Shown piece by piece: positions 26,811 to 34,739 of a DNA stretch of 64,000 bases (position 1 is its first letter; the number at the start of each line of letters is the position of its first letter). A program made the position numbers and the translations under genes. This DNA is from Slackia exigua ATCC 700122 (GTDB taxonomy: Bacteria > Actinomycetota > Coriobacteriia > Coriobacteriales > Eggerthellaceae), in the NCBI RefSeq assembly GCF_000162875.1, contig NZ_GG700630.1, positions 384,325-448,324 on the forward strand. The letters are read 5' to 3'. The notes beneath the pieces are model-generated. The model had not been told where the DNA came from, made no database searches, and saw only the letters and a list, made by a program, of their open reading frames with translations.

Positions 26811-28618
26811 GCTCCCTCCCCTCCTTTCAGCTTCCAGGTCATCGAGGCGCTATAGTGATTCCATAGATCGTAGAAGCGTCCCTTCGAATCCATGAGCTGG
26901 TCGAACGTTCCCTGTTCCACAATCGAGCCCTTATCCATGACCAGAATGTTGTCCGCATTGCGAACGGTCGAGAGGCGATGGGCGATCATGATGACCGTCT
27001 TGTCCTTCATAAGCTCGCCGAGCGCAGCCTGGATTAGGTGCTCGTTCTCCGCATCGGCGAACGCGGTCGCCTCGTCGAGCACGAGGACGGGCGAGTTCTT
27101 GGCAAGGGCGCGGGCTATGGCGAGCCGCTGGACCTGTCCGCCGGAAAGCTTCGCGCCGCCCGAACCGTACACCGTGTCGTAGCCCTGCGGCAAAGCCCGG
27201 ACGAACTCGTCGCACTGGGCGGCCTTCGCGGCAGCAACCACCTCCTCGCGCGTCGCATCCTTGCGCCCCATGCGGATGTTCTCGAGAATGCTCTGCCCGA
27301 ACAGGAACGTGTCCTGGAACACGAACCCGACCGTCTTCATGAGGTCGTCGCCTTTCAGGTCGCGCACATCGACGCCGCCGATGCGCACCGAACCCTCGTC
27401 CACATCGTAGAAACGGGGAATGAGGCTCGCGATAGTGCTCTTGCCGCCGCCGGAAGCGCCGACGATGGCAGTCACCTGCTTCTCGGGAGCCGTGAACGTG
27501 ATGTCCGAAAGCGCACGGGAACCCTCGGGGCCTTCGTAAGAGAAACTCACATGGTCGAACGTCACATCGAAACTTTGCGGAGCATTCTGCACGCCTTCGG
27601 GAAGGGATTTCTCGGCGAGAATGGCGTCCATGCGCTCCGCAGCGCTTACGAACTGCTGCGCGTTCGCCATGGCGTAGATCAAGCGCATGAGCACGCTTCC
27701 GATAACGGGAACGAATATCAAATAGAAGATGAACGAGGCCGCGAAAACCCGGTAGTCCTCCGCATGGGCCCCGATGAGGATGCCCGCCGGAATCAACAGC
27801 AGATAAATCGACGAGAACGCCGTGGTCAACGAAGCCGTCATGTTCTCCTGGCTCAACGAATACGGGATGACCGCGCTCGTGTAGCGGTTAATGGATCCTT
27901 TCAGGCGCCCGAACGATTCCGCCGTCTGCTGGAACGCCTTGATGACGCCGATGCCGCGCACATACTCGGTCGACGCGTTCCCCATGTCCTCGAGGGCAGA
28001 GCGGTACTCCTCTATCATCTGCTTCTTCTGGGCGCCGGCCGACGTCGCTCCGTACAGCACGAACGCGATGACGATGCCGAGCAGCGACACCAGGCCGAAG
28101 CGCCAATCGAAGGCGAGGACCACCGCGATCATGAGCAGCGGGGCCACGCAGGCCGACACCATGTTGGCCAGATCATGGGCGATGAACCCTTCCAGGCTCT
28201 CGATCTGGTCGTCCATGACCTCGCGCAGACGCCCCGTGCCGGTGCAGAAGAAGAACCCGAGGGGCAGCGTCGCCAAGTGCTCGAGGAAGTTGACCTTGAG
28301 CTGGTACAACGTGCCGTACGCAGCAATGTGCGACAGCGCGACCGACACCATGTACAGCACGATGTTCGCGAACACCCCCGCAAGCGCCAGAGCGGCGTAG
28401 AGCAGCACCGCCTGCGCATCGAGCGCCGAAACATCCGGGTATACGGAAAGCACCTCCCTGATGACCAGGTAGATGGCCGCGTAAGGGACGAACGAGGCCG
28501 CAGCCGAGGCGACCGAGAACACGATGGCCACCACCATCGGCCCCTTCTTCATCATCGCGATTTCGAGCAGACGGGAAAGCCCTGCGTTCCCGCCGTCGCC
28601 CTTGCTTTTCTCGCGCAT
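26807..28618 (-). CDS. ABC half-transporter (YbtP-like) of the metallophore operon
   Basis: Predicted 603-residue fused permease-ATPase. Membrane domain about residues 20-330; ATPase with Walker A GASGGGKS, signature LSGGQVQR, Walker B VLVLDEATAFAD (Asp-Ala changed around the D-loop: FADAENE) and H-loop MIAHRLST. It starts directly on the stop of the carrier-protein gene (TGATG), indicating strong coupling of biosynthesis and transport. Forms the heterodimer with the next gene. Confidence 0.84.
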   Translation of the reverse strand: MREKSKGDGGNAGLSRLLEIAMMKKGPMVVAIVFSVASAAASFVPYAAIYLVIREVLSVYPDVSALDAQAVLLYAALALAGVFANIVLYMVSVALSHIAAYGTLYQLKVNFLEHLATLPLGFFFCTGTGRLREVMDDQIESLEGFIAHDLANMVSACVAPLLMIAVVLAFDWRFGLVSLLGIVIAFVLYGATSAGAQKKQMIEEYRSALEDMGNASTEYVRGIGVIKAFQQTAESFGRLKGSINRYTSAVIPYSLSQENMTASLTTAFSSIYLLLIPAGILIGAHAEDYRVFAASFIFYLIFVPVIGSVLMRLIYAMANAQQFVSAAERMDAILAEKSLPEGVQNAPQSFDVTFDHVSFSYEGPEGSRALSDITFTAPEKQVTAIVGASGGGKSTIASLIPRFYDVDEGSVRIGGVDVRDLKGDDLMKTVGFVFQDTFLFGQSILENIRMGRKDATREEVVAAAKAAQCDEFVRALPQGYDTVYGSGGAKLSGGQVQRLAIARALAKNSPVLVLDEATAFADAENEHLIQAALGELMKDKTVIMIAHRLSTVRNADNILVMDKGSIVEQGTFDQLMDSKGRFYDLWNHYSASMTWKLKGGEGA

Positions 28619-28857
28619 CAGTTGCCCCGCTTTCCCTCGACCATCGAAACGATCCTGCCAGGGGTCTCGAAGTCCTCAAGGCTCAGATCGTCCAGATCGA
28701 TCGAGATTGAGAAGGCCTGCTCGAGTTTCATAAGCAAGGTCACTACCTCGTAGGAATCCATGTAGCCAGAAGCGATAAGCGAGGTGTCCGCATCAAGGGT
28801 CACGTCTTCGAGTTCGTCCACATTCTCGCGCAACAGGCCAATAATCTCATCAAGCAT
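28618..28857 (-). CDS. Carrier protein, probable partner of the amino acid:carrier ligase
   Basis: Predicted 79-residue acyl/peptidyl carrier protein. The phosphopantetheine attachment Ser is Ser35 in SGYMDSYEVV, followed by typical helix II and III (LMKLEQAFSISIDLDDL). The motif DSYEV, rather than GGDS, is like free-standing carriers used with amino acid:[carrier protein] ligases. Such a ligase lies two genes upstream, so this is its probable acceptor. It overlaps the PP-loop gene by eight bases and touches the ABC gene. The Sfp-type PPTase of the operon should convert it to the holo form. Confidence 0.86.
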   Translation of the reverse strand: MLDEIIGLLRENVDELEDVTLDADTSLIASGYMDSYEVVTLLMKLEQAFSISIDLDDLSLEDFETPGRIVSMVEGKRGN

Positions 28858-29911
28858 CGTTTCGTTCTCCTTCTAGGTCTTGTATGGTCAACCCGAGCTT
28901 TTCGAGCGACTCGCCGATGGCGTCCTGCAGAATGGGGCTGCTGCAGATCTGCAGAGCCCGCTGTCGGGTCATTTCCCCGTCGCGCACGAGCTCGGAAAGC
29001 TCCACCTCGTGTTGCGCGTAGCCGAAATCCTTCTCGACCAGGTACTGGGCAACATGGTTGAACAGGCAGTTCGACGAGTTGACTGGCCAACTGCGAGCAG
29101 AGCGCTTGAATCCTAGCTCGCGCGTCAGCAGATCCACGATCTCGTCCTCGTCCCACCTCACGTACTTGAACGGGGAGATCTGCGCGATTTCGGGGTAGCG
29201 ACGATGAAAGAAAGCCGTCTGGTTCTTCACGAGGTCGGACAACTCGCGGTACTGCGGATAGTCGGCAAGGACCTCGACGACGTTCCGGTCCGAGACCTCG
29301 TAAATCCAGAACAGCTCGTTGCTCTTGATGTACTGCTGTCCTTTCGTGTAACCGCCGAGAATCAGCTTCACGCCGAAACGCTGGGCTATCTCGTGAATAT
29401 TCCAGTCGAGAATCGCGTGACACAAACGGCAGTAGTACACGCGCTTCTTGGACTTCAAGAACAATCTGAACAGGTCCTGGATGTCCGAGGTCTTGAAAAT
29501 CATGCTGTCGACGCCGAGCACGTCGGTCGCATGGGCCAGGTTCTCGGGCATCTCGGGAAGCGCGAACCCGCTGTCGATCATTACGGCAAGCGGCCGTAGC
29601 CCGAGCACGTTTTTGGCAAGGTAGAGCGTCATGATACTGTCCTTGCCCCCTGAAACGCTGCACACGCAGTCGTAGGGCCCCTCGGTTCTGAATCGGTTCA
29701 CCTTCTTCTTCAAAAGGTTCAGGCGCTGCTCCTCGTCGAAACTTGCGAAGTCGGTGCGCTGCGACACCAGCTCGCGGCGACGCTTGCAGATATTGCACAC
29801 GCCCTCGTCGTCGAGCACGACATGGCCGGGCGTCTCGGGCATGATGCAGCAACTGCAATGGTGCCTGGTTGCGCGCGCTATCGTTTCGGCGCTTGCGATC
29901 ACGGTTGCCAT
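28850..29911 (-). CDS. PP-loop ATPase, N-acetyl sugar amidotransferase/thioamide-forming-like
   Basis: Predicted 353-residue enzyme of the adenine nucleotide alpha-hydrolase (PP-loop) superfamily. SGGKDS at residues 87-92 is the ATP pyrophosphatase loop. An N-terminal Cys cluster (CSCC at 19-22, CNIC at 39-42) and a later CRLC resemble zinc or sulfur-handling sites of the WbuX/WbpG N-acetyl sugar amidotransferase group. Members adenylate a carbonyl for replacement by nitrogen or sulfur; CtaC of closthioamide biosynthesis is a PP-loop enzyme proposed to install thioamides. No HisH-type glutaminase partner is present, which favours sulfur or another nucleophile (inference). The gene sits between the amino acid ligase and its carrier, so a carrier-bound aminoacyl or peptidyl amide is a likely substrate. 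Confidence 0.8.
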   Translation of the reverse strand: MATVIASAETIARATRHHCSCCIMPETPGHVVLDDEGVCNICKRRRELVSQRTDFASFDEEQRLNLLKKKVNRFRTEGPYDCVCSVSGGKDSIMTLYLAKNVLGLRPLAVMIDSGFALPEMPENLAHATDVLGVDSMIFKTSDIQDLFRLFLKSKKRVYYCRLCHAILDWNIHEIAQRFGVKLILGGYTKGQQYIKSNELFWIYEVSDRNVVEVLADYPQYRELSDLVKNQTAFFHRRYPEIAQISPFKYVRWDEDEIVDLLTRELGFKRSARSWPVNSSNCLFNHVAQYLVEKDFGYAQHEVELSELVRDGEMTRQRALQICSSPILQDAIGESLEKLGLTIQDLEGERNDA

Positions 29912-29920
29912 CCTTTCCGG

Positions 29921-31147
29921 TTACAGTTCAACGTAGCGTGCGAGCTCGGCGCGCGTAGGGTCGTCCCAGGCATCCACATCGAGCCCTTTCTGGGAGAGCA
30001 GGGCGAACGCGAGCCGTTCGACGCCGAACGCGAAGCACGACGTGTAGCAGTAGTCGCGCGCCTCGTTGCGAATGGAGAAGGGCTTCGAGAAATGGGTGCG
30101 ATGGAAGTTCATCGATCCGCACGATATATACGAAGAATGCGCCGGGATCTTCCATTTGAACTCGCGTTTCGAGTCGCCGAGCACCTGGAAGAACTTGAGC
30201 TTCTTGTAGTTCGACGCGAAAAACGAGTCGTTCGCGGTATCGAGCTTCGTGTTCGCGGAGAACGTCTCGCGCCAGAAATCCCACAGCAGCTTCGCCTTCA
30301 CCATGCGCTCGCTGCACTGCTCGGGGGACCCGACGAACACGTACTCCTTCATATGGAACTCGTTGATGCGCGCAAGCTCGAACACGTTCGCGCCTTCGTT
30401 GCGAAAGCACGTGCCCGACACGAGGAATTCAAGCGGGGCGTCGCTTGGAACCGTGGCGCCTTCGAGCATCTCGTAGACCGGGACGCAGGCGGCATGGCGC
30501 AGGACGTTTTCGGGGGTACGGGTCTGTTCGAACACCGATCCGTCGCCGACGCCTTCGCGGGCGAAGCGATCGAGCACCTGGATGTCGTTCTTCAGGGAGG
30601 TTTGGAACATCATGTAGTGGGGGAAGTTCTCGAAGTACCCACCCTGCTCGTACCGGGAAATCGGATGGAGCACCGGGAAATCGTGCTCGCAGATGCTCGG
30701 GAAAGTCGCACGCCCGTAGTCCTCGATCTTGGCATCGAAGTACTGGAGCGCCTTCAGGAAGAGGCCGCTGTACGCATAGGAGCCGTGCGCCATCTCGCGG
30801 ACATCGCCGCGCGCGAGCAGCTGCTCGAAGATCGATTCCTCATTCGCCACGGGCACTCCAGAGTAATCCTCGAGCGTCTTCACGGGCACCTCCCTGCCCT
30901 TGAGCCCTCCCCCTTCGACCATGCCGTAGAGGATTTCGATCTGAGCCCGCACCTCGCCCTCATCGCACGCGCGGCACGCTACCGCAATGCCACGGTCGTC
31001 CTTATCGACGCTAACGATCTTCGGGGAAACGTACGGGAGCATCTCGTAAAAGAACTGCCGGTCTGAGGAGATGCGCTCCTCGTCGCACAAAAACGTCACC
31101 ATCTGAACAACGACTCCCTGATCGTTCGTGTAATCCTTTTCCATCAT
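29921..31147 (-). CDS. Amino acid:[carrier protein] ligase (class II aaRS-like)
   Basis: Predicted 408-residue homologue of the catalytic core of class II aminoacyl-tRNA synthetases without a tRNA-binding domain. Motif 2-like GTCFRNEGANVFELARINEF and motif 3-like YTSCFAFGVERLAFALL are clear. Characterised relatives adenylate a small amino acid (Gly or Ala) and pass it to a separate carrier protein. A free carrier with a DSY motif is encoded two genes downstream. In this operon it would feed an extra amino acid into the assembly line independently of the NRPS adenylation domain. It overlaps the NRPS stop by four bases. The amino acid cannot be predicted. Confidence 0.87.
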   Translation of the reverse strand: MMEKDYTNDQGVVVQMVTFLCDEERISSDRQFFYEMLPYVSPKIVSVDKDDRGIAVACRACDEGEVRAQIEILYGMVEGGGLKGREVPVKTLEDYSGVPVANEESIFEQLLARGDVREMAHGSYAYSGLFLKALQYFDAKIEDYGRATFPSICEHDFPVLHPISRYEQGGYFENFPHYMMFQTSLKNDIQVLDRFAREGVGDGSVFEQTRTPENVLRHAACVPVYEMLEGATVPSDAPLEFLVSGTCFRNEGANVFELARINEFHMKEYVFVGSPEQCSERMVKAKLLWDFWRETFSANTKLDTANDSFFASNYKKLKFFQVLGDSKREFKWKIPAHSSYISCGSMNFHRTHFSKPFSIRNEARDYCYTSCFAFGVERLAFALLSQKGLDVDAWDDPTRAELARYVEL

Positions 31148-34100
31148 CGTCGTGCCTCATGGGCGTCCCGCGCACGACGCCAGCAATCGGGCCAGGGAAG
31201 CGCAAGCACCTCGAACCACGTCAAGCCGAACGCGGAGGCAAGGGCGAGGGCGTCCTGCTCGTTTCCGCCCATCTCGACAAGGCTCGTGGCATCGCCGATA
31301 TCCTTGTCGGGAAGGTGCGCGCGGCAGGTCGCGAGGACGAAATCATCGCCCGAATCCTCGTTTCGGGCGGCGAGCCGTTCCTCAACAAGCGGAATCCAGT
31401 CCGCTACGATCGGATTGTTCAGCACGTCGTACACTTCGAGTTCCACGCCCATGCTCCGATAGAGCTTTGAGATGAACTGCATGGCGGCAACCGAATCTCC
31501 GCCGATGAAGTAGTAGTTGTCGTCGGGCGCGACGCGATCGAGATGCAGGGTCTCCGCCAACAGAGAGCACACCTGCTCCTCCACGAGGGCCCCTTCGGTC
31601 GCAGCGCGGCAACAAGCTTCTTCAGATTGCCCGCGCCCGACGCCGACCTTCCACTCCGCGAGCGCCTTTCGATCGGGTTTGCCGTTATACGTAAGCGGCA
31701 GCGCTTCGAGGGCGACGATGTACGCGGGAACCATGTAGTCGATAAGCCTGCTCTCGAGCACAGAGCGCACCTCGGCCGGCGCGGGAGATCCGACGTAGAA
31801 CAGCGCGATGCGCCCCGTCTCGCGATGGAGCACGCAACAGCTTGCCTCGATACTGGAAAGCTCGGTGACCCGCCGCTCGATCCCTCCGAGCTCGATCCGC
31901 TTCCCGTGCACTTTCACCTGATTGTCGGCGCGCCCCATAAAGCGGATGCTTCCGTCGGGCAGGCGCACCCCCCGATCCCCGCTTTCGAACATCCTGGCAC
32001 GGCGCACCGTGCGGAAGCGAAGCGCAGTCTGCTCGGGATCGCCCGCGTAGCCCGTCGCGACCCCGACGCCCTCGATGAACATCGTCCCCGCAACGCCAAG
32101 GGGGCATTCGCGCAGGCGACCGTCGAGCAGGTGGTACTTCGCATTGGGAAACGGACGGCCGTACGGAACGAACCCTCGCTCGATATCCTCCCGCTCGATA
32201 GGATGCGAGATGTTCCAGATAGTGGTCTCGGTCGGACCGCCGACGCTGAACGCCCGCACCTCGTCCGAAAGCGAGAGCGCAGCTTCGGCGGTTGCGAGCC
32301 GAATCCAATCCCCGCCGAGCACAACGCGCTTGAGATGCCCCAACGCGCGCTTGGCCTCGGACGATTCGGAAGCGAGGGCCATCTCGAACAGCGCGGGCAC
32401 CGAATTCCAGAAATTCACGCCGTAATCGCAGATGAGCGACGCAAGGTATCTCTGATCGCGCACGCGCTGGGAGTCCGGCACCACAGTACTACCGCCGAGG
32501 GCGAGCATCCCAAGGTAGTCGAACAGCGACATATCGTGGCAAAAACTCGTAACCGCAAGCGCCCGCCACGAAACACCCGAATCGAGCGCAAAGCGCTCAC
32601 GTGAATGTACGAGGCAGTTGACGATACCGGCCTCTCCCAGAAGAACGCTTTTCGGATATCCCGTCGTGCCCGAAGTATTGATGATCACAGCCGCACCATC
32701 GGGGTCGTTCAGCACTGCGGGACTCCAAGTCGAAGCCTTGGCTGCCCACGCCTCGGCGATCGAGGACCCGAGCGATCCGTCCCATCTGTTCCCATCGATC
32801 ACCGGCACGCCTATCGATGCGACTTTCTCCTGCAGGGACCTGTCCGCAACGATAAGGTTCACCTGCGCGTGCTCGATGCACCACGCGATTCCGTCCACAG
32901 GCAGCGTGGCTTCGATGGGCATGTAGGCGATTCCCGCGAATACGACGCCTAAAGCGACCTCGATCTGTCGAAGCCCCTTCTCCATGAGGATGCCGATACG
33001 CAGACCGCAGGCATCGCGCTTCCAGGCGAGCAGGTCCTCAGCGATTTGAGCGGCACAGGCCCACACCTCGCCGTACGAATGCGCGCGTCCTTCGGCGATA
33101 ATCGCGGGTTCGTCCCAGTGCGCGCGCACCGATTCCAGCAGAAGGTCGGCAAGCGCAGGCCCCGCATCCGACTCGTCCCCGTTCGCAGAATCCACGACGG
33201 CCTGCTCGTCAGAACCCAAGCCGAGCTCTTCGACGTCAAGGACACCCGCATCGTCGCATACCGAGCGCACCAGGTCGAAAAAACGACGAATCACGCGCTC
33301 AAGCAAATCGCCGTCAACGCGGTCGGGGCGATAGGTCGTAAGAATGTCGAAGCCGTCCTCGCCGCCGAGAACCAGGGTCTCGACGTCCAACGACGCCGTT
33401 TCGACACGGACCGATTTCAGCGAGAAGGGCGCAAACGATGCACTCTCCCCTCCTGGCAGAACGGCCGTGAAGGACCACGGTAACGCAATCGGAGCTCCTT
33501 TGCGCTCCTGCAAAAGCCGCACGGTATCGGGCCCGGACAGCGCCGCATGGTCCTGCAGGTCCCAAAGCGTCCCCTGCACCCGATCGGCCGTTTCGCCGAG
33601 CGTCTCAGGGCCGTTTGCAGCCTGCCACGGGTACACGAAGAAGTCGGCACACATGCCCACGGTGTTCTCGATGCCCTCGAGCTCGTAGGGGCGCAGCGAA
33701 CGCGGCATCAAGAGCAAAAACGACGGAGCCTCGCTGTATCGGTCGAGCACGCGCAAATACAGGGAGAGCAGGAGCGCGAAGGACGTGAGGCCGCGCCCGC
33801 GCGCGACCTCTTCGAAGCGCGCTCGCTCATCCCACCCGATCGCATGTGCGATACGCACCGTTTCCGCAGATTGAATCGGAGGCGCACAGCGGGTCAGCGC
33901 GAACCCCTCCGCCTCCACAGGAACGGCACCTTTCCAGAACCCCCGCGCGCGTTCGGTCTCGGCAGCATCGTGCGCCGTATTCAGGTAGTCGACGAATCGC
34001 CCGAACGGGCATTCCTCCTCGACTTGGTCGCCCTGGTATAACATTCCCAGGTCGCGCACCATGATGTGCTGGCTTTCACCGTCCATGCCGATACCATCGG

Positions 34101-34509
34101 TCAACGTGAGAATCGACGCGCTGCCGTCGGAAAAACGCACGACATGTACCGCCTGCAGCGCCGTCTCCTGCGGGGCGCGCTCCGAGAACACCTTCTGTTT
34201 CAGGTTCTCCACCTGCTCCGATGACTTATCGTGGCTCCCTTCGACATCGTGGTAGACAATAGGAACGGCGCCCTTTGTCCCCACCTGCTGGAAGCCCTCA
34301 TCGACCGAGAAGACAGCCGTGAGCATAGGATGCGTCCGGCAAAGCTCTTCCAAAGCGCACTCGAAACGCCCGGCATCGAAGCTTGAGCAGAACAGCTCGT
34401 AAAGCTCCCGATCGGGAGCAGGACCCTGATCCGTGCGGCTCTGCCGCTGCAGAGCATAGCTTTCCTGCAAGGGCGTGAACGCGATACGCTCGATCGATTC
34501 ACCCAGCAT
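31144..34509 (-). CDS. Nonribosomal peptide synthetase, Cy-A-PCP plus degenerate carrier
   Basis: Predicted 1121-residue NRPS. Residues 1-420: cyclisation-type condensation domain with Asp138, Asp143 and Ser146 forming DxxxxDxxS (DGIGMDGES). Residues about 440-950: adenylation domain (INTSGTTGYPKS, GGPTETTIW, LTYNGKPDRKAL). Pocket residues read by eye as D-M-F-N-V-G-V-I-W-K, nearest to cysteine codes, and the flanking WNSVPALFEM and GGDWIRL blocks are typical of Cys-activating domains of siderophore synthetases. PCP about 965-1045 with Ser1006 (IGGDSV). The last 70 residues resemble a second carrier (LVEMGGNEQDALALASAF, residues 1076-1093) that lacks the attachment Ser. No thioesterase or epimerase domain is fused. 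Expected product: a carrier-bound thiazoline. Confidence 0.9.
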   Translation of the reverse strand: MLGESIERIAFTPLQESYALQRQSRTDQGPAPDRELYELFCSSFDAGRFECALEELCRTHPMLTAVFSVDEGFQQVGTKGAVPIVYHDVEGSHDKSSEQVENLKQKVFSERAPQETALQAVHVVRFSDGSASILTLTDGIGMDGESQHIMVRDLGMLYQGDQVEEECPFGRFVDYLNTAHDAAETERARGFWKGAVPVEAEGFALTRCAPPIQSAETVRIAHAIGWDERARFEEVARGRGLTSFALLLSLYLRVLDRYSEAPSFLLLMPRSLRPYELEGIENTVGMCADFFVYPWQAANGPETLGETADRVQGTLWDLQDHAALSGPDTVRLLQERKGAPIALPWSFTAVLPGGESASFAPFSLKSVRVETASLDVETLVLGGEDGFDILTTYRPDRVDGDLLERVIRRFFDLVRSVCDDAGVLDVEELGLGSDEQAVVDSANGDESDAGPALADLLLESVRAHWDEPAIIAEGRAHSYGEVWACAAQIAEDLLAWKRDACGLRIGILMEKGLRQIEVALGVVFAGIAYMPIEATLPVDGIAWCIEHAQVNLIVADRSLQEKVASIGVPVIDGNRWDGSLGSSIAEAWAAKASTWSPAVLNDPDGAAVIINTSGTTGYPKSVLLGEAGIVNCLVHSRERFALDSGVSWRALAVTSFCHDMSLFDYLGMLALGGSTVVPDSQRVRDQRYLASLICDYGVNFWNSVPALFEMALASESSEAKRALGHLKRVVLGGDWIRLATAEAALSLSDEVRAFSVGGPTETTIWNISHPIEREDIERGFVPYGRPFPNAKYHLLDGRLRECPLGVAGTMFIEGVGVATGYAGDPEQTALRFRTVRRARMFESGDRGVRLPDGSIRFMGRADNQVKVHGKRIELGGIERRVTELSSIEASCCVLHRETGRIALFYVGSPAPAEVRSVLESRLIDYMVPAYIVALEALPLTYNGKPDRKALAEWKVGVGRGQSEEACCRAATEGALVEEQVCSLLAETLHLDRVAPDDNYYFIGGDSVAAMQFISKLYRSMGVELEVYDVLNNPIVADWIPLVEERLAARNEDSGDDFVLATCRAHLPDKDIGDATSLVEMGGNEQDALALASAFGLTWFEVLALPWPDCWRRARDAHEARR

Positions 34510-34739
34510 TACTCCACACCCTGCTCAGTTAGGTATGCGGCAAGCGCGGCTGCGCTCCCCCGCTCGTAGAGGGTGCGGAAATCCACTTTCACGCCGAACC
34601 GTTTGCGCATCTCGATCTGAAGCTTCATGGCATCGATCGATTTTCCGCCCAATTCGGAGAACGTTGCGTTCACATCGGGATCCTCCACGCGGAAGACCTC
34701 CTCGAACACAGCCTTAACCCGTTCCTCCAAAGCGTTCAT
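34509..34739 (-). CDS. Free-standing peptidyl carrier protein
   Basis: Predicted 76-residue carrier with Ser34 in LGGKSIDAMKL. GGKS rather than GGDS or GGHS is unusual. It sits between the free-standing Cy domain and the NRPS, overlapping each (four bases and one base), so the three act as one split assembly line. The adenylation domain of the NRPS may load it in trans, as Irp2/HMWP2 adenylation domains load several carriers. Start ATG 34739 has GAGAGG upstream; an earlier in-frame ATG would add 11 residues. Confidence 0.85.
   Translation of the reverse strand: MNALEERVKAVFEEVFRVEDPDVNATFSELGGKSIDAMKLQIEMRKRFGVKVDFRTLYERGSAAALAAYLTEQGVE

Noticed and set aside
29921-31147. Ordinary seryl-tRNA synthetase
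   Set aside because: The tRNA-binding arm is missing and a free carrier protein gene is nearby, both typical of amino acid:carrier ligases.
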